DNA of 64,000 nt from Candidatus Nanoarchaeia archaeon. Lineage in GTDB: Archaea; Nanobdellota; Nanobdellia; Woesearchaeales; JANQNE01. The translations under genes were made by a program, and so were the position numbers. The stretch spans positions 1 through 64,000 of the forward strand of contig JANQNE010000007.1 in the NCBI GenBank assembly GCA_028279725.1. Direction: 5' to 3'. Within the stretch, counting starts at the first letter, position 1. Each line of letters starts with the position of its first letter. Below are positions 42,218 to 51,394 of the stretch, in pieces. A model generated the notes under the pieces. That model worked only from the letters and a program-made list of their open reading frames with translations, was not told where the DNA came from and did no database searches.

Positions 42218-43423
42218 TTAGATCTTAAGAACATATCTTGGTATCAGCTTTGCAACAACTTCTCCTAATCCCAGCTCAATAGTCTTCAGTAATACTCCTC
42301 TGCTCCTATAAGTAAACTGCAACTCCCTCACATCCTGTACAATCTTCTTTCCCCTGTCGTTTGCCATATTTATATCAAAGAACCTTTTTCCATCTATCTC
42401 AAAAACCTGCTCAACATCAAGCATATCTGGAAACTGATATCCTCCGCCATGAGGAAGGATATTTGCATTCTTCAATCTATTATAAACACCTAATTTCTGT
42501 GACCTTTCCTTAAATCCGAGGATCTCTATCTGCTCCTTAGAAAAATTTTTCTTTCCTTTCAGAAGATATGAAGGAAGATCAGCTCTGATAGACATCGGCT
42601 TCAAGGCACTTCCTCCGACAGACTGCTGGCATCCTAAAGTTATCTCATTATAGTTCAATAATCCTTGATGCATCTCATTCGCTATTACATCCTTGCTGTG
42701 AAAAACTTCCTTAAACAGAAGTTCTCTTCTTTTCTTTGCAAAAGACTCCCCAAACCTGTGCATCTTCATATACTCTTTAGCATCTCCATCAAGAATGACA
42801 TATGAAGGACCAAAAGGTGTTTCAACAACTTCATACCTCTGCTTAAGAACCTCGCTTTCATTCCAATAAAGGCCCATCCCAAACTCATTATCTCCTTTAA
42901 GTTCTGGTAATCCAGCATGCAATATAATGGCATACTTAGGCAGCCTAGGTCCTTCTTTAAGTTGTTTAACAATAAATACATCGATAAAATGATTCCCTTT
43001 GTTTATATCCCATTTGACCTTAAGATCATTGATATATGTCTCCCTGCTTTCCAAAGCATAAAGATTCCTTATCAGCTCTTTTGGATGAGGGATCTTATCT
43101 ATCCCTCCAGCTAACATCCCGCAGCAGTTAGGTTTCGTATCAAGAACTATCAGCTTCTCTTTTCCGCTCCCCCAGCTTATCTTTCCTCCATAGCTTATCC
43201 CCTGATCCCATCTTGATGCATTCCTGGAGATAGTCTCATCTGGTGAAGAGATAAAGGTAGCGTTAGGATCCATCCCATACTTCTCCTGGATAAGATGCAG
43301 CTTAGCTAACCCATACTTCATGTTTACTCTGGAAAGCATAGAAGCACAATCTCCAATTCCAGTAGAAAATATATGGTCCTTCCCTCTCTTTAAAAGAAAA
43401 TCATGCTTTTTCTTAGCTAGCAT
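42218..43423 (-). CDS. Divergent RtcB-like protein (putative RNA ligase fold)
   Basis: At first sight this 401-residue protein is an orphan. However, its motifs fall in RtcB order with all metal or nucleotide ligands in place. They are LDTKPNCCGM (Asp95, Cys100 or Cys101), GNHFIDVFIVK (Asn144, His145), YAIILHAG (His169), NEMHQGLLNYN (His252) and NILPHGGGYQ (His325, at the guanylated-His position). These correspond to Asp95, Cys98, His203, His234, His329 and His404 of Pyrococcus RtcB. It is about 80 residues shorter than RtcB and otherwise weakly similar. ATG follows GAGGTG. It is the middle gene of an HTH-like/RtcB-like/PIN operon. Function and ligase activity are inferred. Confidence 0.6.
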   Translation of the reverse strand: MLAKKKHDFLLKRGKDHIFSTGIGDCASMLSRVNMKYGLAKLHLIQEKYGMDPNATFISSPDETISRNASRWDQGISYGGKISWGSGKEKLIVLDTKPNCCGMLAGGIDKIPHPKELIRNLYALESRETYINDLKVKWDINKGNHFIDVFIVKQLKEGPRLPKYAIILHAGLPELKGDNEFGMGLYWNESEVLKQRYEVVETPFGPSYVILDGDAKEYMKMHRFGESFAKKRRELLFKEVFHSKDVIANEMHQGLLNYNEITLGCQQSVGGSALKPMSIRADLPSYLLKGKKNFSKEQIEILGFKERSQKLGVYNRLKNANILPHGGGYQFPDMLDVEQVFEIDGKRFFDINMANDRGKKIVQDVRELQFTYRSRGVLLKTIELGLGEVVAKLIPRYVLKI

Positions 43424-43464
43424 CTTACACCTCTCTTTTTTACTAAATTATGGAAGTTTATTAT

Positions 43465-44043
43465 TTAAACCTTTCTGCCTAAGCCGAATATCTTCCTTGC
43501 CAATAACAATCTTGACTTTGCATCAGTAGCTTTCTCTTCAGCATCTATCATAGTTGTCTTTCCGACATATGCCATCATATCCCACCTTGACAATCCAAGC
43601 AGCTCAGCAACCTTCCCCATCGATATTCCATGCCCATATATCTCAGATCCCTTCTTGACCTTGGATTTTTCTATAACTTCCTGCATATACAGGTCTAACT
43701 TATCATCCATATCAGCTATCTTCTTCAATATCCTGTTCCTTCCAGCCTTATATCTTTCAATATTTCCGTTAAGCAGCTGCTTCTTACAATATTCAAAATC
43801 ACTCATCACAGAATCTATAAACTGCTGCACTCTCCTTTCTTCCTGCTTGCTTGACATCTCGACTATCTTTGTCAGAGAATACACTATCACAGCAAAAGCA
43901 GTAGAACTCTGGGACTGAAACACGCTCGCATTATGTATAGTGTAGTTGCTGTACTTCCTTAAAGCCAATATATCTTTATCCCTAAGAGCAGCAGTAACCT
44001 TTTCTATAAGATCTAGAATATTCTCTTTTATTATATCCCTCAT
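43465..44043 (-). CDS. Helical protein with C-terminal helix-turn-helix-like motif
   Basis: An unrecognised 192-residue helical protein, first in a three-gene minus-strand operon. Residues 1-120 form a helical bundle (MRDIIKENILDLIEKVTAALRDKDILALRKYSNYTIHNASVFQSQ...). A helix-turn-helix-like segment lies near 140-165 (GHGISMGKVAELLGLSRWDMMAYVGKT) and resembles sequence-reading HTH proteins or the UPF0175 family. Forty-one bases separate it from the RtcB-like gene, and a GAGGTG site precedes that gene. It may regulate the operon or target the RNA enzymes. No toxin signature is visible. It shares an AT-rich region with the HerA-like gene in the other direction. Confidence 0.6.
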   Translation of the reverse strand: MRDIIKENILDLIEKVTAALRDKDILALRKYSNYTIHNASVFQSQSSTAFAVIVYSLTKIVEMSSKQEERRVQQFIDSVMSDFEYCKKQLLNGNIERYKAGRNRILKKIADMDDKLDLYMQEVIEKSKVKKGSEIYGHGISMGKVAELLGLSRWDMMAYVGKTTMIDAEEKATDAKSRLLLARKIFGLGRKV

Positions 44044-44121
44044 ACATCATTAATTGGCTTCTGCTTATTTAAATCTTTCTCACAAAACATTTATATACAA
44101 CACATACATATTAAATCAAAA

Positions 44122-46158
44122 ATGAAAAAAGCATTTCTAGGAAATATAGAAGAAGAAAAGTTTGAGTTTCCGCTGGAAGCTCTAAAAAAACATTTCATCG
44201 CTCTAGGATCCAGCGGTTCTGGAAAGACAGTATTATGTAAAGTGATTATGGAAGAAGCTGCAAGAAATAAGATCCCAGCAATAATCTTAGACCCGCAAGG
44301 AGACTTGGCAAGCTTAGCGATCCTTGGAAAAGACACAGAAAAGCAAGGAATCACAAAAGACATGCAGGACTCATACACAAAAAACACAAAGATAACAATA
44401 TTTACTCCATGTTCTTCAAAAGGAGTTCCTATATGCATCAATCCATTAAAAGTTCCCAAAGAAAAGATAGAAAAAGAAGAGCTCATAAACATAATCCAGC
44501 AGGTTGCTAACGCAACAGCGAATCTTCTTGGCTACAGGGATGACGACAGAGGTCATGCTGCACAGAGTATAATATACTTCGTCCTTTTAGACTCATACGA
44601 GACAAAAAAAGACATCAAATCATTCTCAAACTTAGCAAACATAATAGAAAATCTGCCAGAGAAGATAAAAGAAAAGGCAAGAGAATTCACATCAAGCAGC
44701 AGAGACATAAAAGAATTGGTAAGAAAGATAAAATACCTTACAATAGGTGGAAAAAATCTCCTCTTCCAGTTCGGAATCCCGCTAAACATAGAAACTCTCC
44801 TAAAGAATAAGGAAAATAAGACACAGATCAGTATAATATACCTGAACACATTAAGATCAGAGAAAGAAAAACATTTCTTCCTTGCTATGCTGTCAACTTC
44901 ATTATACCAATGGATGTTAAGCAACCCATCAAAAAATCTGCAGGCTCTATACTACATTGATGAAATAGCAGAATACATTCCAGCAGGAGCAAAAAAACCA
45001 GTTACAAAAGAAATACTCCAATTAATCTTCAAACAGGCAAGAAAATATGGAGTTGGCTGCGTGATCTCAACACAAAACCCAGGAGATATAGACTACAAAG
45101 CATTTGCTCAGTTCGGAACTTGGGCTGTAGGAAGATTAACAACTAAGCAGGACAGAGATAAGATCAAAGACGCACTAAAATCATTAGCAGGATCACAGAT
45201 AAACACGATAATCGACGAACTTCCAAAACTTCAGCCTTCTGAATTTATCTTCTTCTCACCGGATGTACTGAAAGACATAAAGAAGCTAAAAAGCAGATAT
45301 CTGATCACAAAACACACAACACTGACAGAAAATGACGTAAAGAAGATTATCCCGGAATCAATAAGAAATAAATTCAAGCATATAGAAGAACAGCCTGAAG
45401 AAAACAAACCAACAGAAAAGACAATGCCTCATCTCCATATAGGAATAAGAAGCAAACAATTAAACAGGATAGTTGAATCAAAAAAGAAAAGAGCTCTGAT
45501 AGTTCTAGGTCCAAAGAACGAAAGCATAGAAGAAATCAAACTTTTCTTCAAGCCGATTATTATGACAAAAATCAGGCAGATGAAAAGAGGATTGATAAAA
45601 AAGACAATAGAAGAACACATCGTCCTCTTCGACGGGATCAACGGAGATCTGCTAAGATTCAAGAATAATTCATTAAAAAATCTAGACGGCTTCTCACATC
45701 TATTAGGGTTAACAGACGACGAAATCACAATAATAAGAATCTTATCAAAATCAACAAGAGACCTAACATCATCAGACATAGCAGCAACATTAGGACTCAC
45801 AGAATCACTTGTAAAAAAGACAGTAACTAATCTTATGAAAAAGAAGATAGTCTCTTATTCAGGAAAAGCTGGAAAAACACACCTATGGAACTCTCTAATA
45901 AAAATAAACATCCCAGAAATAGTCAGCAAAGTATCTTCCCCAGAACTCACAATCTCAGAAGAGCCAGAAGATGCTGAAATCATAAAAGAAAAAGTTAACA
46001 TAGACCAGCTTTCAGATGCAGTCAGGTCATATTTCAAGAGCTCAAATATAGTTGAGCACTACACAATCTATTATCCTTTCTATCAGATTAAGCTCAACGA
46101 CAAGAACAAAATCCGTGTTCTGAACATCAGTGCAGTCAGCGGAAAGGTTATAGACTAG
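44122..46158 (+). CDS. HerA/VirB4-like ATPase with C-terminal winged helix
   Basis: The 678-residue protein has an N-terminal hexameric ATPase: Walker A GSSGSGKTVLC near residue 30, Walker B ALYYIDEIAEY near 280, and the sensor stretch FKQARKYGVGCVISTQNPGD near 305. It resembles bacterial YjgR/DUF853-type ATPases more than archaeal HerA because it has no HAS barrel. Residues 530-600 contain a winged helix (GLTDDEITIIRILSKSTRDLTSSDIAATLGLTESLVKKTV). The last 100 residues are alpha/beta. TTTATATA lies about 28 bases upstream of the ATG. The stop is 4 bases before structured element copy 2. DNA or protein pumping is possible; the substrate is unknown. Confidence 0.82.
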   Translation: MKKAFLGNIEEEKFEFPLEALKKHFIALGSSGSGKTVLCKVIMEEAARNKIPAIILDPQGDLASLAILGKDTEKQGITKDMQDSYTKNTKITIFTPCSSKGVPICINPLKVPKEKIEKEELINIIQQVANATANLLGYRDDDRGHAAQSIIYFVLLDSYETKKDIKSFSNLANIIENLPEKIKEKAREFTSSSRDIKELVRKIKYLTIGGKNLLFQFGIPLNIETLLKNKENKTQISIIYLNTLRSEKEKHFFLAMLSTSLYQWMLSNPSKNLQALYYIDEIAEYIPAGAKKPVTKEILQLIFKQARKYGVGCVISTQNPGDIDYKAFAQFGTWAVGRLTTKQDRDKIKDALKSLAGSQINTIIDELPKLQPSEFIFFSPDVLKDIKKLKSRYLITKHTTLTENDVKKIIPESIRNKFKHIEEQPEENKPTEKTMPHLHIGIRSKQLNRIVESKKKRALIVLGPKNESIEEIKLFFKPIIMTKIRQMKRGLIKKTIEEHIVLFDGINGDLLRFKNNSLKNLDGFSHLLGLTDDEITIIRILSKSTRDLTSSDIAATLGLTESLVKKTVTNLMKKKIVSYSGKAGKTHLWNSLIKINIPEIVSKVSSPELTISEEPEDAEIIKEKVNIDQLSDAVRSYFKSSNIVEHYTIYYPFYQIKLNDKNKIRVLNISAVSGKVID

Positions 46159-46161
46159 ATC

Positions 46162-46253
46162 GTATAGTGCCAAGCGTAGTTCTCCAATAAACATCTATAA
46201 AAACCAGAATCTGAAGCACGTCAATAAAGAAAATAGTCCGAAGCGCACTATAC
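46162..46253 (+). ncRNA. Structured repeat / candidate ncRNA, copy 2 of 3
   Basis: A 92-nt element starts 4 bases after the HerA-like ATPase stop. The basal stem GTATAGTGC (46162-46170) with GCACTATAC (46245-46253) is perfect. It differs from copy 1 at one pair by a matched change (C-G to T-A). It shares AAGCGTAG after the left arm, GAAGCG before the right arm, and an internal AGAATCTGAAG/CAATAAA stretch with copy 1. The interior is less hairpin-rich than copy 1. Confidence 0.6.
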
Positions 46254-46311
46254 AATGCAGAACAGAAAACTATTTAAACGATAATGATTTAGTATTCTAG
46301 AGTGAGGAGTT

Positions 46312-46947
46312 ATGATTGGATTTTTTAAGAGCTTTTTAAACAAGTTTGTCTTGGACCTTTTCAAGAGGAAGAAACACATAAAGTTAGGTCTATATGGACC
46401 TCCAAATGGAGGAAAAACAACTCTGGCTAACAGGGTCTGCCAAGACTGGCTTGGTGAAGATATGGGTTCTGTATCAAATGTAGCTCATGAGACAAGAGAG
46501 ATCCAGATCAAAGAGCAGATCAATATAAAATCAAACGGAAAAGAACTTTCTTTCAACTTGGTCGACACACCAGGTATTGCAACAAGAATAGACTATGAAG
46601 AATTCTTGAAATTTGGAATGAAAGAAAAGCAGGCTAAAGCAAGAGCAAAAGAAGCTACAAAAGGAGTTATAGACTCTGTAAAATGGCTTGACAACATGGA
46701 TGCTGTTGTAGTCGTATTAGACTCAACAAAAGACCCTTATTCACAGGTAAACATAACGATAATAGGAAACCTTGCAGCAAGAAACATACCAGTCCTTATT
46801 GCAGCGAACAAGGTTGACCTGAAAAAATCAAAGATAAAGAAAATAGAAGAGGCATTCCCTCAATATGATGTTGTTGGTGTTTCAGCTAAATACGGCAACA
46901 ATGTAGATAACTTCTACGGTGCATTATTCAAGATCGCAGGTAAATAA
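46312..46947 (+). CDS. Era-like GTPase
   Basis: A 211-residue small GTPase. Motifs are G1 GPPNGGKTT near residue 30, G3 DTPG near 84, G4 NKVD near 163 and G5 VSAK near 188. The switch region is longer than in Era and there is no KH domain, so it is not bacterial Era. A GAGGAG site precedes the ATG. The following two genes encode DUF2073 and a zinc-ribbon protein. That three-gene order is conserved in many archaea and suggests a ribosome- or RNA-related complex of unknown detail. The three genes lie 1-3 bases apart. Confidence 0.87.
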   Translation: MIGFFKSFLNKFVLDLFKRKKHIKLGLYGPPNGGKTTLANRVCQDWLGEDMGSVSNVAHETREIQIKEQINIKSNGKELSFNLVDTPGIATRIDYEEFLKFGMKEKQAKARAKEATKGVIDSVKWLDNMDAVVVVLDSTKDPYSQVNITIIGNLAARNIPVLIAANKVDLKKSKIKKIEEAFPQYDVVGVSAKYGNNVDNFYGALFKIAGK

Positions 46948-46948
46948 G

Positions 46949-47341
46949 ATGGTTACACTACAATTTATCCCATACAATGATATTGAAGCATTATCTTCTG
47001 CTAAGAGGATCCAGAAACTTCTTAATGTGGTCAAAGACAACAAGATAGTCCTGCTTCAAGGAAGACTAAAAAAAGAAGAAGAGAAAGACCTGATAGAGAT
47101 AACTATGGAAGAGATCGACGAGAAATTCAAAGGTATAGAGCTCTCAGTCATATATCCAAATAAAAATTACAAAACTTTTGCAGAAAAGTTCAAGAAAGGT
47201 GTCTATGAGTTCTTATTAGGAGACAGGACAGGCATGACTATCATAGGCCCTGCAACTGTTGTAAAAGAGATAAAGAAAGATCCTAACAAGATCGAGCTTT
47301 TCACAAAAGAAGGAAAGACAAAAAGAAGGAAAAAGAGGTAA
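46949..47341 (+). CDS. DUF2073-like protein
   Basis: The 130-residue protein matches the archaeal DUF2073 family in its placement after the Era-like GTPase and before a zinc ribbon. It begins MVTLQFIPYNDIEALSSAKRIQKLLNVVKDNKIVLLQGRLKKEEEKDLIE, has a central strand GIELSVIYP, and ends in a basic tail (KEGKTKRRKKR) that could touch RNA. The start at ATG 46949, one base after the GTPase stop, is preferred to 46919, which would overlap the GTPase by 29 bases. Its biochemical role is unknown; linkage to the GTPase is the only functional hint. Confidence 0.82.
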   Translation: MVTLQFIPYNDIEALSSAKRIQKLLNVVKDNKIVLLQGRLKKEEEKDLIEITMEEIDEKFKGIELSVIYPNKNYKTFAEKFKKGVYEFLLGDRTGMTIIGPATVVKEIKKDPNKIELFTKEGKTKRRKKR

Positions 47342-47344
47342 AAT

Positions 47345-47719
47345 ATGCCACACCAGTGTGTTCGTTGCAACACTTTCTTTGAAGATGGTTCTGAAGAGAT
47401 CCTGAAAGGCTGCAAATGCGGCGGAAAACTGTTCTTCTACATTAAAAAACAGAAACTTGAAGAGATCAAGAAAGAAGAGCTTCCAAAACTTACAAAAAAA
47501 GAGGTCAAAGAAGTAGAAAAAGATGTCTTTGAGTTGGTCGGTTCTAGCATAGACAAAGAAAAACCAATAGTTCTAGACATAGAAGCGATAAGAGTTCTAA
47601 AACCGGGAAAATATGAACTAGATCTAGTGCACTTATTCAAGAACGAACCTTTAATCTTCAAACTAGAGGAAGGTAAATACATGATCGATCTTCCTGCAAG
47701 TTTCAAGCAGGAAGATTAA
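47345..47719 (+). CDS. Zinc-ribbon protein (DUF2072-like)
   Basis: A 124-residue protein with an N-terminal zinc ribbon CVRCNTFFEDG...CKCGGKLFF (Cys5, Cys8, Cys25, Cys27 region). A Lys/Glu-rich helical middle follows, then a beta-rich C-terminus (VLDIEAIRVLKPGKYELDLVHLFKNEPLIFKLEEGKYMIDLPASF). It completes the Era-like GTPase/DUF2073/zinc-ribbon unit. In other archaea this trio is conserved, although its reaction is not known. It overlaps the GGDEF gene on the opposite strand by 4 bases at the 3' ends. Confidence 0.82.
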   Translation: MPHQCVRCNTFFEDGSEEILKGCKCGGKLFFYIKKQKLEEIKKEELPKLTKKEVKEVEKDVFELVGSSIDKEKPIVLDIEAIRVLKPGKYELDLVHLFKNEPLIFKLEEGKYMIDLPASFKQED

Positions 47720-48495
47720 GCTGCCTTTGATTGCGGCATTGGTTCGTAAAACTCTTCTGGTCTCAATGGTATTACATTCATACCTCCATCTTGATCAACA
47801 TTAACTACTTTATTCCTTCCTTCTTTTTTCTTCGCACGATATAGTCCTTTATCCGCTCTATCGATTGCATCTTGTAATGTCTCATATTCAGGATTAAACT
47901 GAGTTACACCTATACTTAAAGTAACATCTATCTTTCTTCCATCTGAAGCTATATAATCATGTTGTTCAACTATACCCCTTATTCTCTCTGCAGCATTAGC
48001 TGCGCCATCCGCATCAGCCTTAAAGAATATTACCATCTCATCTCCACCATACCTGGTCGGAATTGATGTATATTTTGAAATAAGATCCAATGCTCTTGGT
48101 TCATAACCTGGATCATGCTTATGTCTTGTATTCTCAGATATCAATCTTGTTGTCTCTCTTAATACATAATCTCCTCCAGGTATGTGGCCGTAATTATCAT
48201 TAATTTGTTTAAAATGATCATAATCAACAAAAGCAACAGATATTGGGCCCTCAGTCATTGCATATCTCTCTAATTCAGGTGTGATATGCTTTTCAAAATA
48301 AAATTTAGTGAAAGCCTTAGTAGTGCCATCACGAGGAGCTCCTGCAGACAGTACTTCTTCCGAAAACTCAGGATTATTAAGAGCTAGATGCTTTATTGCA
48401 TCCAAAAGTCCTAGCTTATCTCCTTCACTTAGTGTATTTGGATCTAAATTCATTAAATCATCAATCGTCCTGTTCTGCGTTTTTACCTCATTCAT
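47716..48495 (-). CDS. GGDEF-domain protein, short form
   Basis: A 259-residue protein consisting of a helical N-terminus (1-95) and one GGDEF domain: VAFVDYDHFKQINDNYGHIPGGD, then RYGGDEMVIFFKADADG near residue 150, then VTLSIGVTQFNPEYETLQDAIDRADKGLYRAKKEGRNKV. The motif is GGDEM instead of GGDEF, with the catalytic acid kept. No RxxD site precedes it. ATG 48495 is favoured because AGGTGATT lies upstream. It is divergent from another GGDEF gene (48623), with two promoters in 120 bases between them. Catalysis is likely from the preserved residues, but no receptor or EAL domain is seen nearby. Confidence 0.88.
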   Translation of the reverse strand: MNEVKTQNRTIDDLMNLDPNTLSEGDKLGLLDAIKHLALNNPEFSEEVLSAGAPRDGTTKAFTKFYFEKHITPELERYAMTEGPISVAFVDYDHFKQINDNYGHIPGGDYVLRETTRLISENTRHKHDPGYEPRALDLISKYTSIPTRYGGDEMVIFFKADADGAANAAERIRGIVEQHDYIASDGRKIDVTLSIGVTQFNPEYETLQDAIDRADKGLYRAKKKEGRNKVVNVDQDGGMNVIPLRPEEFYEPMPQSKAA

Positions 48496-48622
48496 TCTAA
48501 TCACCTACTATTAAAGACCTTCAGAAATATATATTTTACCAACGTTGATTTATAAAGTACGTTATGTATATATTTTTACTATATAAAGAATCATCCAAAA
48601 ACCTTAAAAACTTCATTAACTT

Positions 48623-50194
48623 ATGTTAAAAACTATGGAAAACAGCAAGCTTGACAAGCTAATTGACCTTAAGACCTGGAAAAAGATCCAGGACAAGTTC
48701 TCTCAGGTTATCATAAATACTATCCAGACTATTGATGAAAAAGGAAATATAATCATCAAATCCGGAGACTTTCCGTTCTACTGCCAGATCATACAGTCAA
48801 AAGACAAATGCAATAAATGTCATAAATGCAGAAAAGAAAAATTTGAAGAACTAAAAAACAAAGAAGATGAGATTCTTATCTACTATTGCCCTTTCGGCCT
48901 TCTTAACATAATGGTCCCTGTTAAGGTCAAAGATGAACAGATTGGAGCTGTTCTTTGTTCTTCTGTTGTAAAAAAGACAAGAAATGTTCCTTTATGCAGG
49001 AGAGTTTCAGAAGAGATAAAAGTAGAAGCCATGGAATTATTGGACGCAATAAAAGAGATAAAGATCAGGGAAACGACAGATGTTGAAAAAATTGCAACAC
49101 TATTATATAGCTTATCGCAGACAATCCCTGGATTAGTCCACGAAAAACATACAACAGACAAAAAGGTTTCTGAGTTAGAGATCCTCCACAAGATCACAGG
49201 CCTTCTTAACTCAACACTTAACACAGAAAAGATATTCAAGTCAATGATAAACTTCACTATAGACTCAGGAATTGGTGATGCATGCTCTATAACAATATTT
49301 GACAAAGAAAACAAAAGATATGTTCTTAATGAAAAAAACATCCCCAAACAATACGCAGAATTTGAAAAAGAGATAATGACAGATGTCCTAAAGACAAGAG
49401 ATAATGTTTTCATACCGTTCATCAGCTCTGATGAAAGGTTCAAATCAGACTCAAACATAAATATTTATTCATCTTCAATCTCTCTGCCAATTAAAATAAA
49501 TGATGTCATAATCGGAGCTATAACAATATACTCAAACTCTATTGACAAACTAAAAGATAACATAGATTTCTTATCCATCATAGCAAACCAGTCTGCTATG
49601 GCGATCCAGAACGCAAGACAGTATTCAAAGATCAAACAACTCGCGATAACAGACAACTTAACTAGCTTATACAACAGAAGATATTTCATGGAACTTCTAA
49701 AGAACGAAGTTATTAGAAGTGGAAGAGCTAAAAAACCTCTGTCAGTAGCATTGTTAGACATAGATAACTTTGGAAACTACAACAACACACATGGACATCC
49801 TATGGGAGACAGGCTTCTCAGAGAACTCGCAGACATTCTAAAATCAAACATCAGATCCATAGACACAGTCGGAAGATATGGAGGAGAAGAGTTCATAATT
49901 GTACTTCCTGAAGCAAATCCTGATGAGGCTGCTATCGCAGGAGAAAGGATAAGAAAAGCAGTAGAAGAGCAGTACTTTGAAGGAGAAGAAGAGCAGCCAA
50001 ACGGAAGTGTAACCATCAGTCTAGGAGTTGCAACCTGCATAAACAACTCATTAAATCATGAAGAGCTTATCAAAGAAGCTGACAAAGCTTTATACAAGGC
50101 AAAAAACGCAGGAAAAAATAAAGTCATAACATCAATCATAGTTGATAAGAATCTGGGTGCTATAAGTAAAGACATCTCAAAAGATAAAAAATAA
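48623..50194 (+). CDS. PocR-GAF-GGDEF sensor diguanylate cyclase
   Basis: A 523-residue sensor enzyme. Residues 15-170 are a PocR-like ligand-binding domain with CNKCHKC near residue 62 and YYCPFGLLNIMVPV near 90. Residues 190-335 are a GAF domain (LEILHKITGLLNSTLNTEKIF to SIIANQSAMAIQNARQY). Residues 340-505 form a canonical GGDEF domain with DNLTSLYNRRYF, DIDNFGNYNNTHGHPMGD, GRYGGEEF near 420, and LGVATC. The inhibitory-site RxxD (RSID) lies five residues before GGEEF, as in product-inhibited cyclases. The architecture is typical of bacteria. The gene is divergent from the short GGDEF gene. Ligand and product are unknown. Confidence 0.9.
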   Translation: MLKTMENSKLDKLIDLKTWKKIQDKFSQVIINTIQTIDEKGNIIIKSGDFPFYCQIIQSKDKCNKCHKCRKEKFEELKNKEDEILIYYCPFGLLNIMVPVKVKDEQIGAVLCSSVVKKTRNVPLCRRVSEEIKVEAMELLDAIKEIKIRETTDVEKIATLLYSLSQTIPGLVHEKHTTDKKVSELEILHKITGLLNSTLNTEKIFKSMINFTIDSGIGDACSITIFDKENKRYVLNEKNIPKQYAEFEKEIMTDVLKTRDNVFIPFISSDERFKSDSNINIYSSSISLPIKINDVIIGAITIYSNSIDKLKDNIDFLSIIANQSAMAIQNARQYSKIKQLAITDNLTSLYNRRYFMELLKNEVIRSGRAKKPLSVALLDIDNFGNYNNTHGHPMGDRLLRELADILKSNIRSIDTVGRYGGEEFIIVLPEANPDEAAIAGERIRKAVEEQYFEGEEEQPNGSVTISLGVATCINNSLNHEELIKEADKALYKAKNAGKNKVITSIIVDKNLGAISKDISKDKK

Positions 50195-51394
50195 TCATTT
50201 GTTGCTTATTATTTCTACAACATCTCCTTGCTTAAGCTGATGTTCTTTTCCCACAGTCATCTTTGTCTTCACATCAACAGCTCTGATAAACTTATCCCCA
50301 AAATCACTGTGAAGCCTATACGCAAAATCCAGCGCAGTTGTTCCAGGAGGCATCAAAAAACAGTCAGGAAGTACTCTTCCTTCACTATCCTCTAACTTAT
50401 TCACTCCACCAGGAAATATTGCAATATACTTAAGAAGATCAAATACTGCCTTATCCAAGACTTCCTGCACACCAGTGCTTCCGTATTTCTCTAAAATATT
50501 CTTTCTGATAAATTCAAGAGCTGTCTTCTGCTTATCATTAAGCTTTCCTTCATCAAGGATCTCAAAATCTTTCTCTCCAGGAATATATTTTATAACCTCA
50601 TGCTTTGCAGCTTCCTTCAAAGCCAGTTCAGATTCTGCGCTGCACGGAACTAGCATAAGATCGCTAAACTGCTCTTTCAGTCTTTCAAAATTATCTTTTC
50701 CAGTTGGCATATCTATCTTATTGCAAGCTATGATCATCGGTTTTGTAAGCTTCCTAAGTTCAGTAGCTAGCTTAAGAAGGTCATCATCGCTCCACGAAGC
50801 TGGCTTTGAAGAATCCAGATCCATCTTTTTTATCACATCTTCAGCCATCTGCTCAGTAACCTTAAGACCGCTAAGTTGTTTGCCAAGAGCTTTGTGTATC
50901 TCTCCTTTCTCCTGCATGACTGTCCTGGCAAATTTCTCCCATCCTTTTTTTATGATCCCAAGATACCAAAAATCCAATTCTTCTTCCAGAAACTTAACAT
51001 CATTTGCAGGATCATAGCTTCCCGCATCGACAGACTCCCCTTTCTCATTCGTTGTTCCAGCAACATCTATAACATGCACTAAAACATCTGCCTGCCTAAG
51101 ATCATCTAAAAACTGGTTTCCCATTCCATTTCCTTCATGAGCCCCAGGAACCAGACCAGCAACATCGATCATCTCGCATGGAACAAATCTTTTGTTATCA
51201 ATACAGTATCCGTCACGTGGATTACAATGTACACCAAAATGCTTATCAGCACATTCTAATTTTACGTATCCAACTCCAGAATTTGGCTTTATTGTAGCAA
51301 AAGGATAGTTAGCTATCTCCACTTCTGCCAAAGTAGCAGCCTTAAAAAAAGTAGATTTCCCGACGTTCGCTTTTCCCACAACCCCAACGATCAT
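50195..51394 (-). CDS. Obg-family YchF/Ygr210-type GTPase
   Basis: The 399-residue GTPase has G1 GVVGKANVGKSTFFKAATL at the N-terminus, switch region YPFATIKPNSG, G3 DVAGLVPGAHEGNGMGNQFLDDLRQAD, and G4 NKIDMP. A C-terminal TGS domain follows (VLPDCFLMPPGTTALDFAYRLHSDFGDKFIRAVDVKTKMTV). This is the archaeal YchF/Ygr210 branch of the Obg family, which includes ribosome-associated proteins. An insert with HCNPRDGYCIDNKRFVPC (two or three Cys) after the switch is typical of the archaeal form. It converges with the 48623 gene, with no gap. No partner is adjacent. Confidence 0.9.
   Translation of the reverse strand: MIVGVVGKANVGKSTFFKAATLAEVEIANYPFATIKPNSGVGYVKLECADKHFGVHCNPRDGYCIDNKRFVPCEMIDVAGLVPGAHEGNGMGNQFLDDLRQADVLVHVIDVAGTTNEKGESVDAGSYDPANDVKFLEEELDFWYLGIIKKGWEKFARTVMQEKGEIHKALGKQLSGLKVTEQMAEDVIKKMDLDSSKPASWSDDDLLKLATELRKLTKPMIIACNKIDMPTGKDNFERLKEQFSDLMLVPCSAESELALKEAAKHEVIKYIPGEKDFEILDEGKLNDKQKTALEFIRKNILEKYGSTGVQEVLDKAVFDLLKYIAIFPGGVNKLEDSEGRVLPDCFLMPPGTTALDFAYRLHSDFGDKFIRAVDVKTKMTVGKEHQLKQGDVVEIISNK

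Noticed and set aside
48520-48590. Near-direct repeats TATATATTTTAC / TATATATTTTTAC between the two GGDEF genes
   Set aside because: Probably AT-rich promoter sequence; too low in complexity to claim an operator.
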